Notes: generated by a model from the sequence alone, not told the origin. A stretch of DNA of 64,000 nucleotides from Vibrio sp. VB16 (GCF_015594925.2 NZ_CP087591.1:1364001-1428000); one strand, 5' to 3'. Positions 51,054-61,218 are shown, numbered from the stretch's first letter. Numbers and translations are program-made.

Positions 51054-52241
51054 ATGGCAAATAAGTTTGTGCTTGTGATCAACTCCGGTAGTTCATCTTT
51101 AAAATTCGCCGTCATTGATACTATTTCAGGAGACGCAGTCTTGAGTGGTCTGGGCGAATGTTTTGGTTTAGAAGACTCACGAGTGAGTTGGAAATACCAA
51201 GGTGAAAAAAATGAAGTGGCAATCACAGACGAAGGTAATCACCATCAAGCGGCGATTATAATGCTGGTCGATTTGGTTAAAGAGTTAGGCCTTACAGAGA
51301 ATATCGTTTCTGTCGGTCACCGTGTAGTACACGGAGGAGAAACCTTCACTCAGTCAGTGCTTCTTAATGAGCAAACAATAAAAGACATTGAAGCGATACA
51401 AGATCTAGCCCCATTACATAACCCTGCTAATTTACTTGGTATACGAGCCGCTCTAGAAGCCTTTCCCTCTCTGCCTCAGGTTGCCGTATTCGATACTGCG
51501 TTTCACCAAACAATGCCTGCTAAGGCATTCACAGGCGGTATAGCACGCGAATTATACGACATGTATTCGATTCGTCGCTACGGTTTCCACGGAACTAGCC
51601 ATTTTTACGTGAGTAGAGAAGCGGCAAAAATACTAAATAAACCAGTGGATGAAGCAAACTTCATTTCTGTGCATTTGGGTAATGGCGCGTCGGTATGCGC
51701 AATCAAAAATGGTATGAGTGTAGATACCTCTATGGGATTCACTCCTCTGTCTGGTCTGATGATGGGTACACGAAGTGGTGACTTAGACCCCGGCGTAATC
51801 GAGTTTCTGCTGAAGAAAGGCTGGACCCAAGCTCAGGTTTTCGACACGCTAAACAATAAATCAGGTTTCTTAGGTGTTTCAGGGTTAACGAGTGACGCTC
51901 GCGGTATTCTTGATGCGATGGAAAATGGTCACGAAGGTGCAAGGTTAGCATTTGAAATATTCACTTATCGAGTGGCCAAATACATCAGTTCTTATATGGT
52001 CTCTTTAGATGCGTTAGATGCCATCATTTTTACTGGTGGAATTGGTGAAAACTCATTACCTATTCGTAGTGAAATATTAAGCTATCTAAATCTGCTTGGT
52101 TTTAAAGAAGACAGGGCAGGAAATGAGGCCGCACGGTTTGGCGCGAGTGGCATAATTACTCAGGGGGAAGGCCATGTCGCAATGGTTATTCCAACCAATG
52201 AAGAGTTAGTTATTGCACAGGATGCCATCGCTCTGTTATAG
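51054..52241 (+). CDS. ackA: Acetate kinase
   Basis: Converts acetyl phosphate and ADP to acetate and ATP, or the reverse. It has 395 residues. Motifs: FVLVINSGSSSLKFA (N-terminal phosphate), GHRVVHGG, FDTAFHQTMP, RRYGFHGTSH, GNGASVCAI, and DTSMGFTPLSG and FTGGIGENS near the ADP site. AGGAAACC stands before the ATG. pta is not adjacent, unlike the usual ackA-pta pair, so this may be a second paralog. Its FNR-type box argues for use in fermentation. Confidence 0.95.
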   Translation: MANKFVLVINSGSSSLKFAVIDTISGDAVLSGLGECFGLEDSRVSWKYQGEKNEVAITDEGNHHQAAIIMLVDLVKELGLTENIVSVGHRVVHGGETFTQSVLLNEQTIKDIEAIQDLAPLHNPANLLGIRAALEAFPSLPQVAVFDTAFHQTMPAKAFTGGIARELYDMYSIRRYGFHGTSHFYVSREAAKILNKPVDEANFISVHLGNGASVCAIKNGMSVDTSMGFTPLSGLMMGTRSGDLDPGVIEFLLKKGWTQAQVFDTLNNKSGFLGVSGLTSDARGILDAMENGHEGARLAFEIFTYRVAKYISSYMVSLDALDAIIFTGGIGENSLPIRSEILSYLNLLGFKEDRAGNEAARFGASGIITQGEGHVAMVIPTNEELVIAQDAIALL

Positions 52242-52253
52242 GCAATATTTAGA

Positions 52254-52287
52254 CAAAAAAACGGCTTCGACATGGAGCCGTTTTTTT
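52254..52287. terminator. ackA terminator
   Basis: AAAAAAACGGCT (52254-52265) pairs with AGCCGTTTTTTT (52276-52287), 12 bases after the ackA stop. Confidence 0.9.
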
Positions 52288-52480
52288 ATGTGTGAAATTC
52301 GTGAAAGACCATTGCTGTTTCATAAACTATTCAATATTAATATTTGGTGTGTGAATCTTTACCCTATATGAATATGGTTAAATATAACATTTTTGTTAAA
52401 AAGGACTTACATGTTCGAAAACTAGTCAGTTATACTGCGCTGAATTGTTGGAATAGCTTTGTTATCTGTTGGTTGAATGT

Positions 52481-53785
52481 ATGGAATTTGTCACCGTCGG
52501 TGTTGGGTCAGTCTTCTTAGTCAGTCTTATAATGCTGACTTATCAAATAGGAATTGCGAAAGCGATGATAGGGAACTTATCTCCCTTTTTTATTGCCAAT
52601 GCGCAAGGTGAGACTATTTATATTAACACGTCACTTCGTGATGATTCGTTACTTGGTCTTTCAACAGAAGATATTTCTGCGTTGCCACCACAATTTGTCT
52701 TATTCTTGAAAAATCAAACTGCCCAAAAATCTTTTTATTACAACCATAGAATGAACCACTTGCAGCGAAACTATACGTTTGTCGGCCAGAAAATATGGTA
52801 TCGGGGCAAAAGGTGTTGGCAAATCGCGGTTATATTAAATCTAGCAGATGACCGTACGCGGGATTGTTCGATTGGTAATAAAGCGTTACTCCATCACGTG
52901 ATTCAGAGTGTTCCTGATGCCGTGGGGATGATGAACGAAAACTTGGTCTACGAAGCATGTAATTCTGCATTTGTTAATGCACTAGGAATAGATTCACCTT
53001 CGGATTTGGTGGGAAAAAAATTGGAAGAGGTCGCTTCAAAAGAAATTGCAGAGAAATTCGCTAGTTCAGATAGAAACGTACTAGAGACTGGAAGAGAATT
53101 TCGTAACATAGATGAAGTCATCGATGATAAGGGTCAAAAGCAATGGATTGAAGCTCGTAAATTCGCCTACACCGACCAATTTACCAATAATCGAGGCCTT
53201 TTCATTATTGCTAGGGATATTACTGAACGGGTACATGCGAAAGAAAAGTTGAATCAAGCTAAAAACGAATTTAGACGGTTAAGCTTAATAGACAGCCTTA
53301 CCGGTATCGGCAATCGTCGAAATTTTGATGAGAGTCTAGAGTGCGTTTGGCAACAACATGTCGAGCAACAATCTCCCTTAACCATCATGTTCTGTGATAT
53401 TGATGATTTTAAGAAGCTCAATGATATTTATGGTCACGGGGAAGGAGACAAAGCGCTTGTTGCGGTTGCTAGTGCATTAGAGAAATCAATATCAAATACT
53501 GAGGGTGGGGTATTTAGAATCGGTGGTGAAGAGTTTGCTTTTTTATTATCGGAGACAGAACAAAGCAGAGCCGATCTTGTTGCCAGACGAATCCATGATC
53601 AAATAGCCGCATTGAAATTACGTCACGAAGGATCCTTAATCAAATCAACATTGACCATTAGTATCGGCGTCGCAACGATTGTTCCCCAAACAACCGATTT
53701 GGTCGTGGATACCCTTGAAGACGTAGATAAAGCCCTTTACCAAGCTAAGTCTAATGGCAAAGATCAAACGACCTACGCAACATAG
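52481..53785 (+). CDS. PAS-GGDEF diguanylate cyclase
   Basis: A 434-residue sensor making cyclic di-GMP. One membrane span (about residues 5-27) and a short region precede a PAS domain at about 130-260 (VIQSVPDAVGMMNENLVYEACNSAF and KQWIEARKFAYTD in parts). The GGDEF domain covers about 270-434, with the signature as GGEEF (active-site form) in FRIGGEEFAFLL, and DIDDFKKLNDIYGHGEGD carries the metal sites. The start is the ATG at 52481; an upstream TTG is possible. A GGEEF signature keeps the catalytic residues, so activity is expected. Confidence 0.9.
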   Translation: MEFVTVGVGSVFLVSLIMLTYQIGIAKAMIGNLSPFFIANAQGETIYINTSLRDDSLLGLSTEDISALPPQFVLFLKNQTAQKSFYYNHRMNHLQRNYTFVGQKIWYRGKRCWQIAVILNLADDRTRDCSIGNKALLHHVIQSVPDAVGMMNENLVYEACNSAFVNALGIDSPSDLVGKKLEEVASKEIAEKFASSDRNVLETGREFRNIDEVIDDKGQKQWIEARKFAYTDQFTNNRGLFIIARDITERVHAKEKLNQAKNEFRRLSLIDSLTGIGNRRNFDESLECVWQQHVEQQSPLTIMFCDIDDFKKLNDIYGHGEGDKALVAVASALEKSISNTEGGVFRIGGEEFAFLLSETEQSRADLVARRIHDQIAALKLRHEGSLIKSTLTISIGVATIVPQTTDLVVDTLEDVDKALYQAKSNGKDQTTYAT

Positions 53786-53986
53786 ATACTCTTTTTCAAC
53801 TATTTAGTAGAGCCCCGAGAGCAACTTACCTTCCTTTGTACGCACCGTTAAAGCCGAGCAAACATCACAATTTATATTATTAAATTATACAGTTGTCATT
53901 AATCAAGCTAATATTATTGTTGCATAACCTAAGTGGCTATTTATGGTTGTTTGATTGATTTAAGTGATTAAAACAAGGCCGCAAAC

Positions 53987-56230
53987 TTGATAACGATATT
54001 GCGTTTATTACGCACAGCTAAGCTCGCGATTTATCTGCTAATACTTTTCCCGTTTTATTTGGCTTATTCTGCTGAAGAAGAAACGATGCTCGCACCAGTC
54101 TCTGAACATTCTCAAAAACTTATACTTGAATTTACACCCCTTGAATTAAATTATCTTTCAAAAAAGAAGGCATTAAGTATTTGCATAGATCCAAATTGGA
54201 TGCCATTTGAGATGAATAAGGACGGTACCCACATTGGTCTGACGGCGGACTATATGAGGTTATTTGAGGACACGTTAGGAATACCAATTATCCTCTCTCC
54301 GACCAAAACATGGAGTGAAACACTAACGTTTGCAAAAAGTCATCAATGCGACTTTATTTCTGCAGTTGCAAGATCGGAAGAGAAGAGTAAATATCTTGAT
54401 TTTTCGCAAGGTTATTTTAAGTCTTCGATTGTGGTCGCTACCGACATGCATAAACCATGGGTGTCAGATATATCCGAGTTGCACGATAAAAGACTCGCCA
54501 TAGTAAGAGGTTACGCAATCGGCGATTTTTTAAAGGCCAAATACCCTAATCTCATATTGGTTGAAGTCGACACTTTAGAGAAAGGGCTTGAAAGTGTCGA
54601 TAAAGGGGAAATCTATGGATATGTTGGGACATTGGCAACAGTAGGGTACAACATTCAACAGAATTATTTTGGCAGCTTAAAAATCACTTCAAAGTTGGAA
54701 GGAAGTTGGGATCTGAATGTTGGAATAAGGAAGGATGAGCCAATATTAACGCAAATAATGGACAAAATGATTTCGGCTATACCTGCTAGTGTTGACCAAA
54801 AGATATTGAATAATTGGATTTCTGTTTCGATAGCCCATGAAGACCCAAATAAGTTAACGCAATCGGAGAAATTGTTTTTACAACATCATCCAATTATCCG
54901 ATTTCGGACTCGAACCAATCAGCCTCCATTTGAATTTGTTAACAAAGGAATGGCAGAAGGTATAGCCGTAGATTATATAAGAGAAATAGCAAAGATAGTT
55001 GGAATAACACCGCAGTTTGTTTTTGATGATTCGCCAACGGATCTTTCTCATAAGGAATTGGCCAATGGGAGAGTGAAATACGATACCCTGTTGTACTCTG
55101 TTCAAACGGAAGAGAGGCGTAAACAATTCAATTATGGAGAACCCTTTCTTTCTTACCCTGTAATGGTTTTAGTGAATAAATCAGCATCTACCATCAGAAA
55201 TATCAATGAGTTGAATGGTAAGATGATAGCGATGGAGCAAGGTCATATTTCGGCAGATTGGATACATACAGACTATCCAGATATAAATGTTGTTGAGGTA
55301 TCGAATACTGCACAGGCACTGTATATGGTTGAAGATAATCGAGCAGAAGCGTATATCGGTAACCTTGCCGTCGCAAATTATATGATTGCATACGGTTTAT
55401 TATCAAATGTAGAAGTAGGCATTCCGACCAAATACAAAGATATTGAATACCATTTTGTTGCGCCTAAAGATTGGCCAGAATTAACCTCTATTTTAAGCAA
55501 AGGTTTTCGCTCACTGACTCCAAGTCAACATAGTTTAATACAACAACGTTGGTACACATCCCAAGCTGGTGAGAAGCAAGACTATACTTTGGTTGCCCAA
55601 ATTCTGTTTGCTTCTATGGTTATGTTTATTTGGTTTTATTGGTCAAATAGCCGGCTTAGTACGGCAAAATCTAAAGTCGATGAAGCCTTAAGTCAGTTGA
55701 AAGCAACTCAGCAAGTACTCGAGATAAAGAATATCGAGCTGGAGCGATTATCGGTTACCGATAAGCTCACAGGCATCTATAATAGGGTTAAGCTAGAAGA
55801 TGTCTTAAGCAATGAACTTGATCGTGCTATACGCTACGGAGAAGGGTTCGCGGTCATCTTGGTTGATTTGGACCACTTCAAACATGTTAACGACACACTT
55901 GGTCACCAATCGGGAGATAGAGTGCTTAAAGAAGTTGCCGACCTTTTTGAAACCAATAGACGCAATGTTGATACCCTTGGGCGGTGGGGAGGCGAAGAGT
56001 TTCTAATCATTTGTCCTCACAGCACATTAAGCGACGCAACTATATTTGCTGAACATCTACGTGAAAACATAGCAATGCATAATATTGTTGAGATTGGCAA
56101 AATCACCGCGAGCTTCGGTGTAACAGCATTTCGCCAAGGTGATAATACAATTGACCTACTTTCGCGCTCCGACGAAGCGTTATACGCATCTAAAGCGTCT
56201 GGTCGTAATAAAGTGACTTCTCAAGCCTAA
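53987..56230 (+). CDS. Tandem substrate-binding-domain GGDEF protein
   Basis: A 747-residue membrane diguanylate cyclase. It starts at TTG 53987 with AAGG before it, the only start that keeps a signal sequence (AIYLLILFPFYLAYSAEEE). Two periplasmic substrate-binding family 3 domains follow (about 45-285: CIDPNWMPFEMNKDGTHIGL; about 300-530: RFRTRTNQPPFEFVNKGMAEG). Then come a membrane span at about 536-556, a coiled-coil linker and a GGDEF domain (about 580-747) with intact GGEEF near residue 668. The layout indicates that a periplasmic small molecule controls cyclic di-GMP synthesis. No EAL domain is present. Confidence 0.92.
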   Translation: MITILRLLRTAKLAIYLLILFPFYLAYSAEEETMLAPVSEHSQKLILEFTPLELNYLSKKKALSICIDPNWMPFEMNKDGTHIGLTADYMRLFEDTLGIPIILSPTKTWSETLTFAKSHQCDFISAVARSEEKSKYLDFSQGYFKSSIVVATDMHKPWVSDISELHDKRLAIVRGYAIGDFLKAKYPNLILVEVDTLEKGLESVDKGEIYGYVGTLATVGYNIQQNYFGSLKITSKLEGSWDLNVGIRKDEPILTQIMDKMISAIPASVDQKILNNWISVSIAHEDPNKLTQSEKLFLQHHPIIRFRTRTNQPPFEFVNKGMAEGIAVDYIREIAKIVGITPQFVFDDSPTDLSHKELANGRVKYDTLLYSVQTEERRKQFNYGEPFLSYPVMVLVNKSASTIRNINELNGKMIAMEQGHISADWIHTDYPDINVVEVSNTAQALYMVEDNRAEAYIGNLAVANYMIAYGLLSNVEVGIPTKYKDIEYHFVAPKDWPELTSILSKGFRSLTPSQHSLIQQRWYTSQAGEKQDYTLVAQILFASMVMFIWFYWSNSRLSTAKSKVDEALSQLKATQQVLEIKNIELERLSVTDKLTGIYNRVKLEDVLSNELDRAIRYGEGFAVILVDLDHFKHVNDTLGHQSGDRVLKEVADLFETNRRNVDTLGRWGGEEFLIICPHSTLSDATIFAEHLRENIAMHNIVEIGKITASFGVTAFRQGDNTIDLLSRSDEALYASKASGRNKVTSQA

Positions 56231-56341
56231 GTTCGTTTTTACCTGCCTTATTTGAATGACATCCTACCCAATAAAAAACTGCAATCTTTAGTTATAAGTA
56301 GTATAAATAATTCAGTATGTTAATAGATGAAGGACGCTAGG

Positions 56342-57511
56342 ATGGCAAATTTTGATTTTGATAATAGTGTAGATAGAAAAGGGTCAAACTCTGCAAAATG
56401 GGAGTATATGAAGAAAATTTCTCCTTACGCTGATGACAATACGTTGCCGCTTTGGGTCGCCGATATGGACTTTGCGTGTGCGCCTGAAATTGTTGAAGCA
56501 ATGAAACAGCGTGTTGATGGCCAAATATTTGGCTATAGCATGGTGGATTCAAGCTACTATGAAAGTGTACAAAACTGGTTCTTTAAGAGATTTGATTGGT
56601 ATGTGAAAACCGATGATATTTACCTTACAAGTGGGGTGATTCCAGCACTCGAATCGATTATTAGAGCCTATTCCGATGAGCGAGATGGTGTCATTATTCA
56701 ACCACCCGTTTATCATATGTTTGCGAAAGTGGTAGAGCGAGAAGATAGGTGTATTGTTAACAACCCCTTAATAGAAACTGATGGGGTTTATAGTATTGAT
56801 TTTGATGATTTGGAACAGAAAGCAAGAAATCCTGACAACAAAATCATGTTATTTTGTAGCCCACACAATCCGACGGGTAATGTCTGGAGCCAAGCAGATT
56901 TGTTGAAGCTTGGTAATATTTGCTTAAATAATGATGTGTTGTTAGTCAGTGATGAAATTCATTTTGATTTAGTACGTATGGGCGTTGAGCACTACCCAAT
57001 CTCAACACTTTTCCCAAATAGTGATAAAATTATCACCTGCACAGCGCCAAGCAAAACGTTCAATCTCGCTGGATTGCATATGTCTAATGTAATTATAGAA
57101 AGCAGGGAACTGAAAGATAAATGGGAGGCTAAAAATGGTTTTTCTATGCCTTCTCCGTTAGGCATTGTTGCAGTCACTGCCGCTTACAATTTTGGCGAAC
57201 CTTGGTTAGAAGCGCTAAAAGCGTATATCGACGCAAACTACTCCTTTGCAAAATCTTTTGTCGAACAACACATACACAAAGCTCAGTTTACCACCCCTCA
57301 AGGTACGTATTTTATCTGGTTAGATTTAAAAGAGTACAAGTTAAGTTCAAAACAACTAGATACTTTGATGATCAGGAAAGCAAATGTACTGTTAGAGGGA
57401 GGCACGATGTTTGGTATCGAAGGAGAAGGCTATCAACGTATAAATATTGCGTGTACGCGTCAGACTCTAAAAGAGGCGTTGACTAGAATCAGTAAGGCGC
57501 TCAATGAGTAG
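56342..57511 (+). CDS. MalY/PatB-type PLP aminotransferase (cystathionine beta-lyase)
   Basis: Fold-type I PLP enzyme of 389 residues, best matched to PatB/MalY C-S lyases. The start at 56342 is favoured by AAGGACG before it. Signatures are TLPLWVADMDFACAPEI, IFGYSMVD, SGVIPALESII, PPVYHMF, SPHNPTGNVW, VSDEIHFDL, the Schiff-base lysine in TAPSKTFNLAGLHMSN, and RINIACTR binding the carboxylate. It probably cleaves cystathionine to homocysteine. Genes on either side are unrelated. Confidence 0.92.
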   Translation: MANFDFDNSVDRKGSNSAKWEYMKKISPYADDNTLPLWVADMDFACAPEIVEAMKQRVDGQIFGYSMVDSSYYESVQNWFFKRFDWYVKTDDIYLTSGVIPALESIIRAYSDERDGVIIQPPVYHMFAKVVEREDRCIVNNPLIETDGVYSIDFDDLEQKARNPDNKIMLFCSPHNPTGNVWSQADLLKLGNICLNNDVLLVSDEIHFDLVRMGVEHYPISTLFPNSDKIITCTAPSKTFNLAGLHMSNVIIESRELKDKWEAKNGFSMPSPLGIVAVTAAYNFGEPWLEALKAYIDANYSFAKSFVEQHIHKAQFTTPQGTYFIWLDLKEYKLSSKQLDTLMIRKANVLLEGGTMFGIEGEGYQRINIACTRQTLKEALTRISKALNE

Positions 57512-57727
57512 GTGAGAAGAGTTCTACGGCCATTAATGATTTCTACTGTCAACAATTAGAACATCGTTATCGTTTTTCAAGCACCATTGCTGGAATATAT
57601 ACAAAAATCTATTGATTAACTCACCATCATTTAATTACAGAATGATTCATTTTATCGTAATTAAAAAACATATCAATATCATTAACATTATTTTAACTTG
57701 ACAGTTTTGGAAGGCGCTCTTCCCAAT

Positions 57728-57743
57728 GGTGATCTAAGTCACT
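57728..57743. promoter_or_regulatory. CRP-type box, near-perfect
   Basis: GGTGATCTAAGTCACT differs from TGTGA-N6-TCACA only at the two end positions of the half-sites. It lies 36 bases from the start of the perfect box at 57779. Confidence 0.55.
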
Positions 57744-57778
57744 AAATAAGGGGGAGGTAAGTTGAATTATTTAATATG

Positions 57779-57794
57779 TGTGATATTTGTCACA
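57779..57794. promoter_or_regulatory. Perfect CRP-type box upstream of mtlA
   Basis: TGTGATATTTGTCACA is a perfect palindrome of the CRP consensus, about 280 bases before the mtlA start. It implies strong catabolite control of mannitol use. Confidence 0.8.
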
Positions 57795-58070
57795 TATAAT
57801 TTCATATCTACATTTCAATAAATGTGATCAAAGATCGCTAATTTAGATTGACATTAATAATATTAGCATTATGTAGTAAAATTACAGTTCATTATTGTGG
57901 GTTATATCTCTAATGTTTTCTTTTTTTTGTCTTTTATTGTGATCTAATGTGCAAAAACCCCGTTCAGGATCCTAATGTTAGTTTATGTGGTAAATTTATT
58001 GTGTCGAAACAATAGTCGGTTTTAGCGAACCGAAACACAAACTCATTAGAACATCGAACGGGGAACTCTT

Positions 58071-59957
58071 ATGTTATCACCAGAAGCTAAGGTCAAGGTA
58101 CAAAATTTTGGCCGTTTTCTCTCCAACATGGTAATGCCCAATATTGGTGCATTTATCGCGTGGGGTTTTATTACTGCTCTATTTATTCCAACAGGTTGGA
58201 TTCCAAACGAGACTTTGTCTTCAATGGTTGGTCCAATGATTACTTATTTGCTGCCTCTACTAATCGGTTATACCGGTGGTAAAATGGTTGCGGGTGAACG
58301 TGGTGCTGTCGTTGGTGCTGTAACGACAATGGGTGTTATCGTTGGTACCGATATTCCAATGTTCATGGGTGCAATGATCGTTGGTCCATTAGGTGCGTTC
58401 GCAATTAAGAAATTTGATGAAGCGGTTCACGGTAAAGTGAAAAGTGGATTTGAGATGTTAGTTAATAACTTCTCTGCCGGTATCATTGGTATGATTTGTG
58501 CGATTCTTGCTTATGTCGTTGTTGGTCCTGCTGTTAAGGCACTATCTACAGGTATGGCTTCAGGTGTAAACGTACTGGTTGAAACAGGTATTCTACCTCT
58601 CACATCAATTTTTGTTGAACCAGCGAAAATCCTGTTCCTAAACAATGCGATTAACCACGGTATCTTCTCTCCACTAGGTATTCAACAAGCAGAAGAAGCG
58701 GGTCGTTCGATCTTCTTCCTAATCGAAGCTAACCCTGGTCCAGGTCTTGGTCTTCTATTGGCTTACATGGCATTTGGTAAAGGTGCAGCTAAACAGTCTG
58801 CGGCTGGTGCTTCTATCATCCACTTCTTAGGTGGCATCCACGAAATTTATTTCCCATACGTATTGATGAACCCTCGCCTAATTCTTGCTGTCATTGCTGG
58901 TGGCGCGACGGGCGTATTCGTAAACGTATTGTTTGATTCTGGTCTTGTATCTCCAGCCTCGCCTGGTTCAATCTTCGCTGTATTGTTAATGACGCCAAAA
59001 GCCGCATTTGTAGGCGTGATTCTTTCTGTCATCTCTTCAGCTGGTGTTTCTTTCTTCGTTGCATCTTTACTGATGAAAACTCAAAAGCAATCAGATGATG
59101 ACGAGTCACTAGAAGACGCAACAAATCAAATGAAAGACATGAAGTCCACTTCAAAGGGGGCTGAGGGCCTTGCTGTCAATATGGCTGCAGTAACTAAAAT
59201 CATCGTTGCATGTGATGCAGGTATGGGCTCAAGTGCAATGGGTGCTAGTCTTCTTCGAAAGAAAGTCGATGCAGCAAACCTTGACATTGAAGTAACAAAC
59301 TTAGCAATTAACAACTTGCCACAAGATGCAGATATTGTTGTTACGCATAAAGATTTGACCGATAGAGCGCGTAACCACGCAGGTTCTGCTAAGCATATCT
59401 CACTGTCTAACTTCTTAGACAATGCACTATATGACAATTTGGTAGCTGAACTATTAACAGCTCAAGAGGGCGCTGTAAAAAAGCCTAATGCACCAGTGAA
59501 CACAAACTCTAGTGAAGATGGAACACTAAAGTTATCAACTGAGAACATCTTTTTAGGAATGGAAGCATCAACCAAAGAAGAAGTAATCAAGTTTGCTGGT
59601 GAACAACTTGTAAAGTTAGGATATGTAGCACCTGAATATGTTGCTGGCATGTTAGCTCGTGAAGAATTGGTATCGACATATTTAGGCGAATCAATTTCTG
59701 TTCCGCACGGTACGATTGAAGCAAAAAAGTATGTTCTAAAAACAGGCATCGTATTCTGTCAATTTCCTCAGGGTATCCAATGGGGTGAAGATGAAGACGA
59801 TGTTGCAATAATGGTCATTGGTATTGCGGCTCAAGGTGACGAACATATTCAAGTTATTACGGCCATTACAAATTCACTTGATGATGAAGAAGCGATTGAA
59901 TGCTTGAAGTCGACATCTAATCCGGATGATGTACTTCGAATCCTAAACGGCAAGTAA
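58071..59957 (+). CDS. mtlA: Mannitol-specific PTS transporter EIICBA
   Basis: Imports mannitol and releases mannitol-1-phosphate. One 628-residue chain (E. coli 637) holds EIIC (about 1-345: QNFGRFLSNMVMPNIGAFIAWG, HFLGGIHEIYFPYVLMNP), EIIB (about 375-470, phosphocysteine C381 in VACDAGMGSSAMG) and EIIA (about 485-628, phosphohistidine H546 in SVPHGTIEAK). AACGGGGAAC is before the ATG. It heads the mtlA-mtlD-mtlR operon, which has hairpins in both gaps. Confidence 0.97.
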   Translation: MLSPEAKVKVQNFGRFLSNMVMPNIGAFIAWGFITALFIPTGWIPNETLSSMVGPMITYLLPLLIGYTGGKMVAGERGAVVGAVTTMGVIVGTDIPMFMGAMIVGPLGAFAIKKFDEAVHGKVKSGFEMLVNNFSAGIIGMICAILAYVVVGPAVKALSTGMASGVNVLVETGILPLTSIFVEPAKILFLNNAINHGIFSPLGIQQAEEAGRSIFFLIEANPGPGLGLLLAYMAFGKGAAKQSAAGASIIHFLGGIHEIYFPYVLMNPRLILAVIAGGATGVFVNVLFDSGLVSPASPGSIFAVLLMTPKAAFVGVILSVISSAGVSFFVASLLMKTQKQSDDDESLEDATNQMKDMKSTSKGAEGLAVNMAAVTKIIVACDAGMGSSAMGASLLRKKVDAANLDIEVTNLAINNLPQDADIVVTHKDLTDRARNHAGSAKHISLSNFLDNALYDNLVAELLTAQEGAVKKPNAPVNTNSSEDGTLKLSTENIFLGMEASTKEEVIKFAGEQLVKLGYVAPEYVAGMLAREELVSTYLGESISVPHGTIEAKKYVLKTGIVFCQFPQGIQWGEDEDDVAIMVIGIAAQGDEHIQVITAITNSLDDEEAIECLKSTSNPDDVLRILNGK

Positions 59958-59991
59958 TCCTTTGTAATCATAGCTCCTAAGCAAAGTGAAG

Positions 59992-60022
59992 GAGGTCGGC
60001 CTAGCCCCCTAAGGCCGACCTC
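59992..60022 (+). terminator. Intercistronic hairpin mtlA-mtlD
   Basis: GAGGTCGGCCT (59992-60002) pairs perfectly with AGGCCGACCTC (60012-60022) around a 9-base loop, followed by AATTTTG. The weak T-run suggests partial termination or protection of the mtlA message, giving less dehydrogenase than transporter. Confidence 0.65.
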
Positions 60023-60064
60023 AATTTTGATTTTAATAGATTTAATATTTTTGGAATGCATATT

Positions 60065-61210
60065 ATGAAAGCACTACATTTTGGCGCAGGTAATATAGGT
60101 CGTGGTTTTATTGGTAAGTTATTAGCTGATGCGGGTGTCGAAGTTACATTTGCAGATGTAAATGAAGAGGTCGTTAACGGATTAATCGCTAGAAATGAAT
60201 ACCCTGTTAAGGTTGTAGGCGCCGACTGTAAGATAGAAATGGTCAAAGGAGTTACCGCTATTAACTCGACTAGTGCTGAGATTGTAGACGCTATTGTAGC
60301 GTCTGATTTAGTCACGACTGCCGTTGGGCCAACGGTTTTGAAAATCATTGCTGGTACCTTAGCGCAAGCGATAGAGAAACGCATTGAGAACGGTATAACA
60401 ACACCCTTTAATATTATTGCGTGCGAGAATATGGTTCGTGGTACCTCTCAGCTTAAAGAAGCGGTATTCGAAAAGCTTAATGATGAATTGAAACCCCAGG
60501 TTGAGGCGTTAGTTGGATTTGTGGATTCAGCGGTTGATAGAATCGTTCCGCCAGCCGCAGAAGGTGAAACCGATCCATTGGCGGTGACGGTAGAGACGTT
60601 CAGTGAATGGATTGTTGACGAGACACAGTTTAAAGGTGAAATCCCTAACATTCCAGGAATGGAGTGCACAGACAACCTGATGGCATTTGTTGAACGCAAA
60701 TTGTTCACGCTTAATACTGGGCATTGTGTAACAGCATATCTAGGTTGTCTTGCTGGTTTGAATACCATTCGTGAGGCTATCGAAAATCCAGTTATTCGTG
60801 CAGAAGTTAAGCAAGCGATGGAAGAGAGTGGTGAAGTTCTTATTCGTCGTTATAAGTTTGACTCTGATGTTCATGCTGCCTATATCGAAAAAATATTAGG
60901 TCGCTTCGCTAATCCGTATCTGATTGATGAAGTGGATCGAGTCGGTCGCCAACCCATTCGTAAGCTTGGATCAGGTGATAGGTTGATCAAACCTCTTCTC
61001 GGTACCATCGAATACGGCATAGAGAACAAAACTTTGCTCAAAGGGGTTGCAGCCGCGCTTAAATACACTAATAATTCAGACCCCCAAGCTGAAGAGTTGC
61101 AAAAATCGCTAAGTGAAGAGGGTGTTAAGGCAACGCTTGCTAAATATACAGGTCTCGATATTGAAGGTGGTGAAATAGCCCAAATCGAAACTATGTATAC
61201 TCAGCTTTAA
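60065..61210 (+). CDS. mtlD: Mannitol-1-phosphate 5-dehydrogenase
   Basis: NAD-dependent enzyme turning mannitol-1-phosphate into fructose-6-phosphate. The ATG at 60065 (MKALHFGAGNIGRGFIGKLL) gives 381 residues against 382 in E. coli; an ATG at 60056 is less likely. The nucleotide loop is GAGNIGRG, the substrate/catalytic stretch SAVDRIVPP, and the catalytic lysine block is TQFKGEIPNIPGMECTDNL, with NTGHCVTAYLG. It sits between mtlA and mtlR with hairpins on both sides. Confidence 0.97.
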   Translation: MKALHFGAGNIGRGFIGKLLADAGVEVTFADVNEEVVNGLIARNEYPVKVVGADCKIEMVKGVTAINSTSAEIVDAIVASDLVTTAVGPTVLKIIAGTLAQAIEKRIENGITTPFNIIACENMVRGTSQLKEAVFEKLNDELKPQVEALVGFVDSAVDRIVPPAAEGETDPLAVTVETFSEWIVDETQFKGEIPNIPGMECTDNLMAFVERKLFTLNTGHCVTAYLGCLAGLNTIREAIENPVIRAEVKQAMEESGEVLIRRYKFDSDVHAAYIEKILGRFANPYLIDEVDRVGRQPIRKLGSGDRLIKPLLGTIEYGIENKTLLKGVAAALKYTNNSDPQAEELQKSLSEEGVKATLAKYTGLDIEGGEIAQIETMYTQL

Positions 61211-61218
61211 GTAATTTT

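Larger units (their letters stand above)
57512..58070. promoter_or_regulatory. mtlA leader, CRP-rich control region
   Basis: A 559-base gene-free, AT-rich stretch before mtlA. Beside the two listed CRP-type boxes it has partial matches TGTGATCAAAGATC at about 57822 and TGTGATCTAATGTGC at about 57938. E. coli mtlA is also controlled by several CRP sites and by MtlR. The part from about 57960 to 58070 should be the untranslated leader. Confidence 0.6.
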
